Assembly (NCBI RefSeq): GCF_027944115.1
Contig: NZ_JAPJZI010000001.1
Location: forward strand, 1,612,001-1,676,000
Direction: 5' to 3'
Source of the DNA: Hoeflea prorocentri
Lineage (GTDB): Bacteria > Pseudomonadota > Alphaproteobacteria > Rhizobiales > Rhizobiaceae
Length of the DNA stretch: 64,000 nt
A program made the translations under genes and the position numbers. Under the pieces are notes generated by a model. The model was not told where the DNA came from and ran no database searches. It saw only the letters and a program-made list of their open reading frames with translations. Of the stretch, positions 1 to 8,669 are shown piece after piece. Numbering within the stretch: the stretch's first letter is position 1; each line of letters starts with the position of its first letter.

Positions 1-541
1 TGACCCAGTAGGCCTGGCGCAGAAAACTGAAAAAGGCATTGTCCTGCCAGTCTTCGTCGGAAAAGCGACGATCGGCCAAATGGTCTGCCGCCGGGTCTTC
101 GGTTTCTTCTCCGGACACTTTGCGGATCGAATTCGACCAAATGTTAAAATAGCTCGTCAGCAGATGGGTCTGCGCCTCGACTGCACGTTTTGGGTCTGAA
201 AGCCAATATTCCGACAGCTTTGAAAAGGTTTTGACCATGTCCGTTGCGGGGCCGGCGACACTGTCCTTCTTTTCGCCTGCCTCGCGCGGCGAAACCCATG
301 CGGACGCTGCTTTGCCAAGCTCCTCAACGACGTGGGCCATATTTCTCGCCATGGCTTCCGGGTCTTTGACGATAAAGGGCTCAATGGCCGCAAGATTTGC
401 TGCTTCGCTCTCGCCGGTTTTCTGATCGGCGGTCTGTCTGGTGGTCTTTGTCTTTTTTGGCGCGGCAGGCTTGGCTGTTCGCTTCCTGGTGCCGCCGTTG
501 CTTGAATGTCCGCCCTGTTTGCGGGTCTTCTTTTCTGCCAC
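1..541 (-). CDS. phaC: Class I poly(3-hydroxyalkanoate) synthase, N-terminal part (cut by window edge)
   Basis: PHA synthase polymerises (R)-3-hydroxyacyl-CoA into storage granules. About 180 N-terminal residues are visible. The family signature RRFSDEDWQDNAFFSFLRQ occurs near the window edge, just before the alpha/beta-hydrolase core, which lies outside. The first 40 or so residues form a Lys/Arg/Thr-rich leader. I chose the GTG at 541 because it follows a strong AGGAGG-type ribosome site, and the frame is open through the low-complexity leader. An internal ATG about 70 codons later would remove this leader and has less support. It is divergent from the lipoprotein gene at 684. The phasin at 52911 belongs to the same granule system. 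Confidence 0.9.
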   Translation of the reverse strand, partial: MAEKKTRKQGGHSSNGGTRKRTAKPAAPKKTKTTRQTADQKTGESEAANLAAIEPFIVKDPEAMARNMAHVVEELGKAASAWVSPREAGEKKDSVAGPATDMVKTFSKLSEYWLSDPKRAVEAQTHLLTSYFNIWSNSIRKVSGEETEDPAADHLADRRFSDEDWQDNAFFSFLRQAYWV

Positions 542-571
542 AGGTTCCTCCTGCCACCGGCCCATTTAGTA

Positions 572-589
572 TGGCCGCTTTGTCGGCCA
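572..589 (-). promoter_or_regulatory. Small hairpin in the phaC leader
   Basis: TGGCCG (572-577) and CGGCCA (584-589) are perfect 6-base inverted arms around a 6-base loop. They lie about 30 bases upstream of the phaC start on the minus strand. This would form a leader hairpin if transcription starts further upstream. No regulatory role is shown. Confidence 0.3.
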
Positions 590-592
590 CTT

Positions 593-613
593 TATTGTGC
601 AATTGGTACAATA
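593..613. promoter_or_regulatory. Inverted repeat TATTGT-N9-ACAATA between phaC and the lipoprotein gene
   Basis: Perfect 6-base arms TATTGT (593-598) and ACAATA (608-613) flank a 9-base spacer that itself contains CAATTG. The site sits in an AT-rich patch of the 142-base divergent intergenic region, where promoters for both genes are expected. This is the shape of a dimeric repressor or activator site. The factor is unknown. Confidence 0.35.
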
Positions 614-683
614 ATATTATTACACAGAAATTGCTTCAGAATGGTGTACTTTAGACAAAGGCGGGATCATGCAAGGGCGCAAA

Positions 684-1127
684 ATGCCTCAAGGTAAATT
701 CCGGATATCAGTTTGTGTTGCGGCGCTTGTGCCGGTCATGGGTCTTGCGGCCTGTGTTTCCCCGTCGCTGGAAGATGCCGCGCCGCGGCCTGAGCAAGGG
801 GCCGGCATTGCGGATACGGGGGCAGACGGACAGGCGGCGGCCGGATCCAACGCTGCCTCACAGTCCGGGCAGGTCCGGGACAACAGCTTTGTTGACGAAG
901 GCGCCACCCGCAATGAAAAATTCCCGACCTTCGAGGTGATGCCCCAAGGGGCAACCGCGCAGCTCAGTGAAGAAGAAAAACGTGCGATTCTGGCGGAAAT
1001 GAAAGCGATCCGGTCAGCGCGCGGAGGTGGCGGATCATCCGCTGCAACGCAGCAGCGTTATGATGAGCTGAAGACGATTGCCAACACACATGGTCTCGAG
1101 GCCAAGCAGGAAATCCAGGACCAATAA
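684..1127 (+). CDS. Small putative lipoprotein, unknown function
   Basis: The product is about 147 residues with a basic N-terminus, a hydrophobic segment and a lipobox ending LAAC, so it is probably an outer- or inner-membrane lipoprotein. After the lipidated Cys comes an Ala/Gly/Asp/Gln-rich low-complexity stretch. The C-terminus is predicted helical and contains a Gly-rich GGGGSS linker. No enzymatic motif is recognisable. The ATG at 684 is favoured by a nearby AGGG. An in-frame ATG at 669 would add five residues. It is divergent from phaC and 86 bases before the aminotransferase. Composition is typical of small rhizobial envelope lipoproteins, but I do not recognise a named family. Confidence 0.7.
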   Translation: MPQGKFRISVCVAALVPVMGLAACVSPSLEDAAPRPEQGAGIADTGADGQAAAGSNAASQSGQVRDNSFVDEGATRNEKFPTFEVMPQGATAQLSEEEKRAILAEMKAIRSARGGGGSSAATQQRYDELKTIANTHGLEAKQEIQDQ

Positions 1128-1213
1128 GCCCGATACCGGGCTTTCTGTTGCATTTTATGCCATAATGAACGCATAAGCCGGCTTGTCACCGCCTGGAAAC
1201 AACCGAGGTCGAT

Positions 1214-2431
1214 ATGCAAGAATTCCACAAAGTCCGCCGTCTGCCACCTTACGTCTTTGAGCAGGTCAACCGCTTGAAGGCGAGTGCGCGAGCGGCCGGA
1301 GCGGATATTGTCGACCTGGGTATGGGCAATCCTGATTTGCCAACCCCGCAGTCGATTGTCGACAAGCTGTGCGAGGTGGTGCAGGATCCGCGCACTCACC
1401 GCTATTCGACCTCGAAGGGCATACCGGGACTTCGCAAAGCGCAGGCGCGTTATTACGAGCGTCGTTTCGGGGTCAAGCTCGATCCGGAAACACAGATCGT
1501 CGCAACACTCGGGTCGAAAGAGGGATTTGCCAATATGGCGCAGGCCATCACCGCGCCCGGCGATGTCATTTTGTGCCCCAATCCAACCTATCCGATCCAT
1601 GCGTTCGGTTTCATTATGTCCGGCGGCGTCATCCGTTCCATGACGGTCGAGCCGGATGACAGCTTCTTTTATTCGCTCGAACGTGCCGTTCGGCACTCCA
1701 TTCCGAAGCCGCTGGCACTGATCCTGAACTATCCATCCAATCCGACGGCGCATCTTGCGGATCTGGATTTTTACAAGGATGTGGTCGCATTCGCCCGTCG
1801 GCACGACATCATCATCCTGTCCGATCTGGCCTATGCTGAGGTCTATTACGGCGATGCGCCGCCACCATCCGTGTTGGAGGTCCCTGGCGCTGTCGACGTA
1901 GCCGTCGAGTTCACCTCCATGTCCAAGACATTCTCCATGCCGGGCTGGCGCATGGGATTTGCCGTCGGTAACGAGCGCCTCATCGCTGCGCTTTCGCGGG
2001 TCAAATCTTACCTTGATTACGGAGCCTTCACGCCGATCCAGGTCGCGGCGACAACCGCGTTGAACGGCGACGGTTCGGAGATCGAGATGGTCCGCAATAC
2101 TTATCGCAACCGCCGCGATGTGATGGTTGATTCTTTCTCGAATGCCGGTTGGGATGTGCCGGCGCCACAGGCGACGATGTTCGCCTGGGCGCCGTTGCCC
2201 GAACGGTTCCGTGATATCGGATCGCTGGAATTTTCCAAGCTGCTGATCGAAAAGGCCGATGTCGCCGTGGCTCCGGGTATCGGGTTCGGAGAATATGGCG
2301 ATGGCTATGTGCGCATCGCACTTGTCGAAAACGAACACCGCATCCGGCAGGCGGCGCGCAATATCAAACGCTTTCTTGCGTCCGGTGATGAAAGCATGCA
2401 AAACGTCGTGCGGCTGAATACTCGGCGATAA
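1214..2431 (+). CDS. Fold type I aminotransferase, AlaC / LL-diaminopimelate aminotransferase-like
   Basis: This is a 405-residue PLP-dependent class I/II aminotransferase. The Schiff-base lysine is K238 in SMSKTFSMPGWRMGF. NYPSNPT (172-178) supplies the cofactor-contacting Asn, and D204 and Y207 occupy the usual cofactor positions in LSDLAYAEVYYG. The length matches the AlaC/DapL-like branch, which makes alanine or related amino acids from 2-oxo acids. Position next to hom, 75 bases upstream, is common in Rhizobiales and suggests a role in aspartate-family or alanine metabolism. Sequence reading alone does not separate alanine, glutamate or diaminopimelate specificity. Confidence 0.9.
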   Translation: MQEFHKVRRLPPYVFEQVNRLKASARAAGADIVDLGMGNPDLPTPQSIVDKLCEVVQDPRTHRYSTSKGIPGLRKAQARYYERRFGVKLDPETQIVATLGSKEGFANMAQAITAPGDVILCPNPTYPIHAFGFIMSGGVIRSMTVEPDDSFFYSLERAVRHSIPKPLALILNYPSNPTAHLADLDFYKDVVAFARRHDIIILSDLAYAEVYYGDAPPPSVLEVPGAVDVAVEFTSMSKTFSMPGWRMGFAVGNERLIAALSRVKSYLDYGAFTPIQVAATTALNGDGSEIEMVRNTYRNRRDVMVDSFSNAGWDVPAPQATMFAWAPLPERFRDIGSLEFSKLLIEKADVAVAPGIGFGEYGDGYVRIALVENEHRIRQAARNIKRFLASGDESMQNVVRLNTRR

Positions 2432-2506
2432 ACATTATCGTTCTTTCTCTTTTGCGGCGGGCTATTGGGTCTTGCCCGCGATATTGGACAACTGGATCGA
2501 ATAGAC

Positions 2507-3826
2507 ATGGCACACGCCCTCAAGATCGGTATTGCGGGCCTCGGTACCGTTGGCGCATCGCTCGCCCGTATCCTCAACGGTCGGCACAACAAACTTGCGG
2601 ATATTTGCGGGCGGCCGATAGAGATCGTCGCCGTCAGTGCGCGTGACCCCGACAAGGATCGGGGTGTCGACCTTTCCGGTGCCACTTTCTATGCCGACCC
2701 GGTGGCTCTCGCCCGCGAGGCGGATATCGATGTGTTTGTCGAACTGATCGGAGGCGAGGGTGATCCGGCGCTTAGCGCTGTGCGGGAGGCGCTGTCGCGC
2801 GGCTGCCATGCGGTTACGGCCAACAAGGCGCTGTTGGCCCGCCACGGTGTGGAACTGGCAGGCATTGCAGAGGAGAAGGGCGTTCTTCTGAACTTCGAAG
2901 CTGCCGTCGCCGGCGGAATTCCGGTGATCAAGGCGATGCGTGAATCGCTGACCGGTAACAGCATCACTCGGGTATTCGGAATACTGAACGGCACCTGCAA
3001 CTACATCCTGACGGAGATGGAGAGGTGCGGGCTTTCCTTCGAAGATTGTCTGAAAGAGGCGCAGCGGCTTGGATATGCCGAGGCCGACCCGACCTTTGAC
3101 GTTGAGGGCAATGACACGGCTCACAAGCTTGCCCTGCTGACAAGCCTTGCCTTCGGAACCCGTATCGCACCTGACGATATTTATCTGGAAGGCATATCGA
3201 ATATCACAATCGAGGATATTCGGGCCGCCGCCGATCTCGGCTTTCGCATCAAATTGCTCGGTGTCGCCCAGCGCACCGATTCAGGCATTGAACAGCGCGT
3301 CCACCCGACTATGGTGCCGAAGGATTCTGTCATCGCACAGGTTGATGGCGTGACCAATGCCGTGGCCATCGATGCCGATGTTCTCGGCGAACTGATGATG
3401 TCCGGGCCAGGTGCCGGCGGTGATGCCACAGCCTCGGCCGTCATGGGCGACATTGCAGATATTGCCAAAGCGCGGCCGGGTCATCAGCACGGTCCCGTGC
3501 TGGGGCGTCCGGCAGTTCATCTGGAAACCTATGAACGTGCGCGCATGCGCAGCCACGAGGGCGGCTACTTTATCCGTCTGACCGTCGAGGATCGCACCGG
3601 CGTGTTCGCCAGCATCGCAGGACATATGTCTGACAATGACATCTCGCTTGAGTCCATCGTTCAGCGACCGGGTGAAAACGGTGCAAATGGCGATCGTAAA
3701 ACGGTCATTCTGGTCACACATGCAACGATGGAAGCGTCGGTACGAAAAGCCGTTGAAGCCATTTCGGCAGATGGTTATCTCGTCGGCAAGCCGCAGGTCA
3801 TCCGGATCGAGCGGCCAGAAAGCTGA
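2507..3826 (+). CDS. hom: Homoserine dehydrogenase
   Basis: Homoserine dehydrogenase reduces aspartate semialdehyde to homoserine, the branch point to threonine and methionine. The Rossmann motif GLGTVG is at residues 11-16. The substrate domain carries ILNGTCNYIL, and an ACT domain occupies roughly residues 348-435. It is the monofunctional 439-residue form without an aspartokinase fusion. The ACT domain indicates allosteric feedback by an amino acid, probably threonine. The ATG at 2507 gives the canonical MAHALKIGIAG start. A TTG at 2465 is in frame but gives an unlikely extension. It follows the aminotransferase and may share its transcript. Confidence 0.95.
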   Translation: MAHALKIGIAGLGTVGASLARILNGRHNKLADICGRPIEIVAVSARDPDKDRGVDLSGATFYADPVALAREADIDVFVELIGGEGDPALSAVREALSRGCHAVTANKALLARHGVELAGIAEEKGVLLNFEAAVAGGIPVIKAMRESLTGNSITRVFGILNGTCNYILTEMERCGLSFEDCLKEAQRLGYAEADPTFDVEGNDTAHKLALLTSLAFGTRIAPDDIYLEGISNITIEDIRAAADLGFRIKLLGVAQRTDSGIEQRVHPTMVPKDSVIAQVDGVTNAVAIDADVLGELMMSGPGAGGDATASAVMGDIADIAKARPGHQHGPVLGRPAVHLETYERARMRSHEGGYFIRLTVEDRTGVFASIAGHMSDNDISLESIVQRPGENGANGDRKTVILVTHATMEASVRKAVEAISADGYLVGKPQVIRIERPES

Positions 3827-3850
3827 TCAGCTGCCGGCCTCCTAAGACCT

Positions 3851-3877
3851 TTGACTGAAAGCACTAATCGATTTAGT
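3851..3877 (+). promoter_or_regulatory. Possible promoter with quasi-palindrome upstream of glpX
   Basis: TTGACT (3851-3856) is a good -35 match. Immediately downstream, ACTAA-TCGAT-TTAGT (3863-3877) forms 5-base inverted arms around an AT-rich core. No clear -10 is visible at the ideal distance. The 167-base hom-glpX gap has room for an independent glpX promoter, and this is the strongest candidate in it. Confidence 0.25.
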
Positions 3878-3993
3878 CGTGTGCAAATGTGGTTGAATGA
3901 CAAAAAGGCCGGCCAAATCGGTGAAGCGGCGTTGCAAACCGCCATGGCATCGGGCTATCAGGACCGAAATCGTCAACAACAGGATCATCACAC

Positions 3994-4980
3994 ATGGCGA
4001 CCAAGTCCGGCGCGCAAAGCAGCCTCGACCGTATCCTTACCCTTGAGATTGTCCGTGTAACGGAGCGGGCCGCTGTGGCAGCGGCACGGCTGCGCGGACG
4101 GGGCGACGAAAAAGAAGCTGACCAGGTGGCCGTGGACGCCATGCGCCAGGAACTGAACAAGCTTCCAATCCAGGGCAGGGTGGTGATTGGCGAAGGTGAA
4201 CGCGACGAAGCGCCGATGCTCTATATCGGCGAGGAAGTCGGTATCGGGAAAGGCCCGAAGGTCGATATCGCGCTCGACCCTCTGGAAGGGACAACGATCT
4301 GCGCGAAAAACCTTCCCAACTCGCTGGCCGTCATAGCCGTTGCCGAAAAGAGCAGCCTTCTTTACGCGCCGGACGTTTACATGGAGAAGATCGCGATCGG
4401 TCCGGGTTTTCCGGACGGCACGGTGTCACTCGACGCTTCGCCGAGCGAGAACATCAACGCCGTCGCCAAAGCCAAGGGTGTCAGGATCGGCGATGTCACC
4501 GCCTGTATCCTCGACCGCCCGCGTCATGCCCGCATGATCGAGGAAGTCAGGTCTACCGGCGCGGCGATCAGGCTGATCGGGGACGGTGACGTTGCCGGCG
4601 TTATCCATACGACCGATCCTGACGAAACCGGCATCGATATCTATATGGGCATTGGCGGCGCGCCCGAAGGTGTGCTGGCCGCGGCTGCGCTGCGCTGTAT
4701 CGGTGGACAGATGGAAGGGCGTCTTCAACTCAACACGGATGAAAAGATCGCGCGCGCCAGGACCATGGGCATCGAGGATCCCACGAAGGTCTACTCAATG
4801 GAGGAGATGGCCAGCGGCGATGTGGTCTTTGCGGCAACCGGCGTGACCGATGGTAATATGTTGGGCGGCGTTCGCTTCACACGCGATGCAATCGTCACCC
4901 ATACGATCGTCATGCGGTCTTCTTCGCGCACGGTTCGCGAGATCAAGGCCCGGCATCAGGATCTTGGGAAATTCGGCTGA
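3994..4980 (+). CDS. glpX: Class II fructose-1,6-bisphosphatase
   Basis: GlpX hydrolyses fructose 1,6-bisphosphate to fructose 6-phosphate in gluconeogenesis. The 328-residue length is normal. Family motifs visible are VIGEGERDEAPMLY, DPLEGTTICA (metal and phosphate site) and GIGGAPEGVLAAAAL. The start MATKSGAQSSLDRILTLEIVRVTE (first residues of the ORF) matches the conserved N-terminus. The hom-glpX-recJ order is a familiar arrangement in Rhizobiales. Confidence 0.96.
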   Translation: MATKSGAQSSLDRILTLEIVRVTERAAVAAARLRGRGDEKEADQVAVDAMRQELNKLPIQGRVVIGEGERDEAPMLYIGEEVGIGKGPKVDIALDPLEGTTICAKNLPNSLAVIAVAEKSSLLYAPDVYMEKIAIGPGFPDGTVSLDASPSENINAVAKAKGVRIGDVTACILDRPRHARMIEEVRSTGAAIRLIGDGDVAGVIHTTDPDETGIDIYMGIGGAPEGVLAAAALRCIGGQMEGRLQLNTDEKIARARTMGIEDPTKVYSMEEMASGDVVFAATGVTDGNMLGGVRFTRDAIVTHTIVMRSSSRTVREIKARHQDLGKFG

Positions 4981-5059
4981 CGCCTCTACAACCGGCGTGC
5001 AGATGATGCAAGGATGATCGTTCAGGCTAATATGTTCTGATCAATCTGGAGAGGAGTGC

Positions 5060-6862
5060 GTGGACGCCAAGGCAGATCCCAAGCGGCAACCCGCTTTCCT
5101 GGATGTTGAATCATCGCTGATGGGCCAGCGCTGGGTGCAGCGGCTCGACCCGGCCGGCCTTAATCGCGCACTGGCAATCTCGCAGTTTCACGGTATTTCC
5201 GATCTCGTTGCACGCGTGCTCGCTGGCCGCGGCGTTGACCCCGCAGACGCCAAAGCCTTCCTTGCACCGGCCATCCGTGACCTGATGCCCGATCCGTCCA
5301 GTCTGCAGGACATGGAGGCGGCGGCGAACCGGCTGGCCGACGCCATCTCCTACGGCGAGCGCGTTGCTGTTTTTGGCGACTACGATGTGGATGGGGCGGC
5401 TTCGTCTTCTCTCCTGCGCCGGTTTCTTGATCATTTCGCTGTCGACGGCGAGACCTATATCCCCGACCGGATCTTCGAAGGTTACGGGCCCAACCCTTCG
5501 GCAATGGACGAGCTGATCGACCGGGGCGCCGGATTGATCGTGACGGTCGATTGCGGCTCGACCAGTCATGAGGCGCTGGAACGGGCCAGGGAGCGCGGCG
5601 TCGACGTGGTTGTCGTTGATCACCACCAGGTTGGAGCGGACAGGCCTCCCTGCGTCGCGCTGGTCAATCCTAACCGGGACGACGATCTTTCCGGGCAGGG
5701 ACATTTGTGCGCGACCGGGTTGGTGTTTCTGCTGCTCGTCGCCACAGCACGCGTCCTGCGCCAGCGCGGTGATAATCGCGCTGCGACGATAGACCTGCTG
5801 TCCCTGCTCGACCTCGTCGCGCTGGCAACCGTCTGTGATGTTGTGCCGCTGAAGGGACTGAACCGCGCCTTTGTGGTCAAGGGGCTGCTGGCGGCGCGTC
5901 ATATGAGCAATCCCGGTCTTGCTGCACTGATGCGTGTTGCCGGGGTGGATGGTCCTGTCACACCCTATCATCTCGGCTATCTCATCGGACCGAGGATCAA
6001 TGCGGGCGGCCGGATCGGAGATGCGGCGCTCGGAAGCCGGCTGTTGACGCTCAGCGACGCAACGGAGGCCCAGGATATCGCCGACACGCTGCACCGGCTC
6101 AATCAGGAGCGTCAGGCGATGGAACGGGCAATCCTTGAGCAGGCGGAGGCCGAGGCGCTCGCCGAAATGGGTGGAGGCGACGGTCCGGCTGTGATCGTTA
6201 CCGAGGCCGAAGGTTGGCACCCGGGCATTGTTGGTATTGTCGCGGCACGGCTGAAGGAAAAGTTTCGCCGTCCGGCCTTTGCCATTGCCTTCGACCCATC
6301 CGGAAAGGGCACCGGCTCCGGACGGTCGATTGCCGGTTTCGATCTCGGCGGCATGGTTCGCGAAGCGGTTGCGCGGGGTCTTGCAACCAAGGGCGGCGGC
6401 CATGCGATGGCGGCGGGCCTGAGCATCGACCGCGATCAGCTCGGCGCGCTGCGCAGCTTCTTTGAGGAAACTGCCGCCTCGTCGGTCAACGCCTTGCGCG
6501 ATGTCCACAGCGTCAAGATAGACGGGGCGCTTGCCGCCTCAGGAGCAACTTTGGACCTCATTGACCAGTTGGAACAGGCAGGCCCTTTTGGTGCCGGTCA
6601 TCCGCAGCCTGTCCTGACGCTGCCGGATCATCGACTGACCGACGCGCGTGTTGTGGGAACCGATCATGTGAAGCTGCGCTTTGCCGACGCGACCAGTGGG
6701 CAGATTGATGCCATCGCGTTCCGGGCATCTGAAAACCAGATGGGCAAGGCGCTGCTTGAGGGAAGGGGGCGGCGGTTTCATGTCGCCGGAATGTTGTCGG
6801 TCAATTATTGGCAAGGCAGGCGCCGTGTCCAGCTTCGCGTCATAGACGCCGCCAACGCGTGA
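5060..6862 (+). CDS. recJ: Single-stranded-DNA-specific exonuclease RecJ
   Basis: RecJ is a 5'-3' single-strand exonuclease used in recombination and mismatch repair. The 600-residue protein has the DHH-family motifs DYDVDG at 107-112 and DHH at 187-189. The DHHA1 motif GGGHAMAAG lies further downstream, and an OB-like C-terminal domain follows. GTG at 5060 is preceded by GGAGAGG. It is separated from glpX by 79 bases. All core metal-binding motifs appear intact. Confidence 0.96.
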   Translation: MDAKADPKRQPAFLDVESSLMGQRWVQRLDPAGLNRALAISQFHGISDLVARVLAGRGVDPADAKAFLAPAIRDLMPDPSSLQDMEAAANRLADAISYGERVAVFGDYDVDGAASSSLLRRFLDHFAVDGETYIPDRIFEGYGPNPSAMDELIDRGAGLIVTVDCGSTSHEALERARERGVDVVVVDHHQVGADRPPCVALVNPNRDDDLSGQGHLCATGLVFLLLVATARVLRQRGDNRAATIDLLSLLDLVALATVCDVVPLKGLNRAFVVKGLLAARHMSNPGLAALMRVAGVDGPVTPYHLGYLIGPRINAGGRIGDAALGSRLLTLSDATEAQDIADTLHRLNQERQAMERAILEQAEAEALAEMGGGDGPAVIVTEAEGWHPGIVGIVAARLKEKFRRPAFAIAFDPSGKGTGSGRSIAGFDLGGMVREAVARGLATKGGGHAMAAGLSIDRDQLGALRSFFEETAASSVNALRDVHSVKIDGALAASGATLDLIDQLEQAGPFGAGHPQPVLTLPDHRLTDARVVGTDHVKLRFADATSGQIDAIAFRASENQMGKALLEGRGRRFHVAGMLSVNYWQGRRRVQLRVIDAANA

Positions 6863-6881
6863 TCTGTATATGGGGAAGAAG

Positions 6882-6956
6882 TGGTACGCCCTAGGGGAAT
6901 CGAACCCCTCTTTCCAGAATGAAAATCTGGCGTCCTAGCCGATAGACGAAGGGCGC
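6882..6956 (-). tRNA. tRNA-Glu (anticodon TTC)
   Basis: The minus strand folds as a 75-base tRNA including an encoded CCA. The anticodon arm CCAGA-TTTTCAT-TCTGG gives anticodon TTC, and the T arm is GAGGGGTTCGATTCCCCT. The acceptor stem GCGCCCT pairs with AGGGCGT, with a terminal G-T wobble. It is convergent with recJ, 19 bases past its stop. Confidence 0.96.
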
Positions 6957-7040
6957 GCGGTGATGGTTATATAGTCAGGTCGCCGGATTCCCGCAAGCCG
7001 GAATTTTGTATTTTTGTAAAAAATATGACGCTTGTGCCAG

Positions 7041-7056
7041 ATGCCTGAAAAGGCAT
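7041..7056 (-). terminator. Small hairpin after the M15-like gene
   Basis: ATGCCT (7041-7046) and AGGCAT (7051-7056) form a perfect 6-base stem with a 4-base loop. It starts only a few bases beyond the stop codon of the minus-strand gene. The T-rich tract on that strand comes about 15 bases later, so it may be a weak terminator or a 3'-end stabilising hairpin. Confidence 0.35.
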
Positions 7057-7059
7057 GAT

Positions 7060-7950
7060 TTATCGCGGTTTACAGCTCCAGTTCCAGTCCCTTTTCCTGC
7101 CGATGTCTATGTGCACCGACTTCATATGGCAGTAGGTTCCGACGCCGCCCCTGCCGGGCAGAGCCCGCAGAAATCGTGCCAGCTCCCATTTGCTGACACC
7201 CGGAACCTGAATGTCCGCCGCTTCGCATCGGATGTGTCGTGACCCGCTGACGCCGCCGACACGGCGATTGTAGCTGACCGAACGGAAACCGGACGTGATG
7301 ACGATGTCCTGCCCGTAATGGTGCCTTACAGCTGCCAGTAAACGCAGCAGCTCCGGTTTGAGGCATGCCGTATCGACCTTGTCATGCTGCTTGCGCAGGC
7401 CGTTGGGTGTCAGCCTTGCGAGACCGGCGGCAGAGGCAATCTTTTTCGGTTTGAGCGCGGGTGGGCTCATATCATCTTCGGAGAACGTCGGTGAGCTGGG
7501 CGGATGTACCGGCGTAATCGCCCCTTTGAGGGATTTGAAAGCGGGCAATCTGGTCGCCACAGCGCCTCGGGTCAGATTGACCTTTTGCGCCGTGCCATAC
7601 AGACCGACAAGACGGACTTGCGGTTTTTTGTGGCCAAGCGAATAGAGCTGCGGGGGCCGGGGAGACTTTGGTTCAGGGTTTTCAAATGCGTTCACCGTGG
7701 TCGCGGTGCCGATGACTTCTTCATCGAACTGAGTACTCGGCCTGTCTGCTGTCACGGCCGGTGAAAGGTCATAGTCTGAAATCGCAAAGTGTGGATCGTC
7801 CGCTCTCTGACTATCCAATGCCGCATTCTGGAGCAGGCTGAGGTCAAAGTGTAAGCCGTCTGAGGACACGCATGCTGAAAGCAAGGCGCTCGCCAGTAGA
7901 ACGAGCACCGTGATAGTTGCGCGCGGAACGCCTGGTTCAAATGCCCCCAA
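7060..7950 (-). CDS. Putative lipoprotein with M15/DUF882-type peptidase domain
   Basis: The 296-residue protein has an N-terminal hydrophobic segment ending in the lipobox LLSAC, so it is probably lipidated. A long variable linker follows, then a C-terminal M15_3/DUF882-like domain. In that domain ITSGFRS, SRHIRCEAADIQV and VHIDIG hold the usual zinc-binding His/Asp pattern. Members of this fold cut or bind peptidoglycan stem peptides. The only start giving a full signal peptide is the TTG at 7950, preceded by GAAGGCG. The next in-frame GTG would truncate the signal. Peptidase activity is inferred from the motifs. Confidence 0.8.
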   Translation of the reverse strand: MGAFEPGVPRATITVLVLLASALLSACVSSDGLHFDLSLLQNAALDSQRADDPHFAISDYDLSPAVTADRPSTQFDEEVIGTATTVNAFENPEPKSPRPPQLYSLGHKKPQVRLVGLYGTAQKVNLTRGAVATRLPAFKSLKGAITPVHPPSSPTFSEDDMSPPALKPKKIASAAGLARLTPNGLRKQHDKVDTACLKPELLRLLAAVRHHYGQDIVITSGFRSVSYNRRVGGVSGSRHIRCEAADIQVPGVSKWELARFLRALPGRGGVGTYCHMKSVHIDIGRKRDWNWSCKPR

Positions 7951-8046
7951 TTCGCCTTCAACCCCAACGGTGAATGTCCGCCGTCACCCATATGGCTGAA
8001 CGGCGGGCATATCATGCGTCAGGGGGCTTGTGTCAGACTTGCCGCC

Positions 8047-8487
8047 TTACCAGCTGCCTGTATTTTCCATCGAAGCCCATGGCTCCTTCGGCTCAAGCGA
8101 GCCGTCACGCTGCAGCAGTTCGATGGAAATCCCATCTGGTGACCGGATGAACGCCATGCGGCCGTCACGCGGCGGCCTGTTGATCGTTACTCCATTGTCC
8201 ATGAGCGACTGGCACAGAGCATAGATATCGTCGACCTCATAAGCGAGGTGGCCGAAATTCCGTCCGCCGGTATAGTCTTCCTTGTCCCAGTTGTAGGTCA
8301 GCTCCAGGAGTGGAGCGCTTGCCTTCTCACCGGCTTCGGCATCGCGCGATGCGGCGAGAAAAATCAGTGTGAAACGGCCGGCTTCGCTCTCAATTCTGCG
8401 AATTTCCACAAGCCCGAGTTTGTTGCAATAAAAGTCAAGAGAAGCGTCCACGTCGTGGACGCGAACCATTGTGTGTAGATAACGCAT
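8047..8487 (-). CDS. gloA: Lactoylglutathione lyase (glyoxalase I)
   Basis: Glyoxalase I isomerises the methylglyoxal-glutathione hemithioacetal to S-lactoylglutathione. The protein has the paired VOC repeats. The N-terminal module [10 protein letters not shown] supplies a metal His, and [18 protein letters not shown] and GISIELLQ carry the remaining Glu/His ligands. The ATG at 8487 gives the normal 146-residue length and is preceded by GGAAAG. In-frame starts at 8499 and 8529 are upstream. It is divergent from the cold-shock gene. mgsA, which makes methylglyoxal, is elsewhere in the window at 32557. Confidence 0.93.
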   Translation of the reverse strand: MRYLHTMVRVHDVDASLDFYCNKLGLVEIRRIESEAGRFTLIFLAASRDAEAGEKASAPLLELTYNWDKEDYTGGRNFGHLAYEVDDIYALCQSLMDNGVTINRPPRDGRMAFIRSPDGISIELLQRDGSLEPKEPWASMENTGSW

Positions 8488-8669
8488 TGATCTTTCCATG
8501 ATTTTCAAACCGCCGACAAGATAGAGCAATGGGGTGCGGAAACAAGGGAGCCGGGATTTTCGGACTGAAGCAAACTAGCACTTGCATCACCTTACGTTAC
8601 CAATGTTATCCTTATGTAAAGAATCACTGGACGATTCTTTGGGTTTGCGTGTTTGAGAGGCTGGGGTGC

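Noticed and set aside
1058-2401. Long open frame on the minus strand (about 447 codons) opposite the AlaC-like aminotransferase
   Set aside because: It lies antisense to a gene with clear motifs, has Arg/His/Asp-rich composition, and matches no protein pattern. It is a shadow of codon bias.
5111-6508. Long minus-strand frame (about 465 codons) opposite recJ
   Set aside because: Antisense to a fully conserved gene; no recognisable domain or ribosome site.
8529-8669. N-terminal extension of the cold-shock gene to 8529
   Set aside because: Composition is unlike the protein and it lies in the divergent promoter region. The ATG at 8670 has a better ribosome site and fits the domain.
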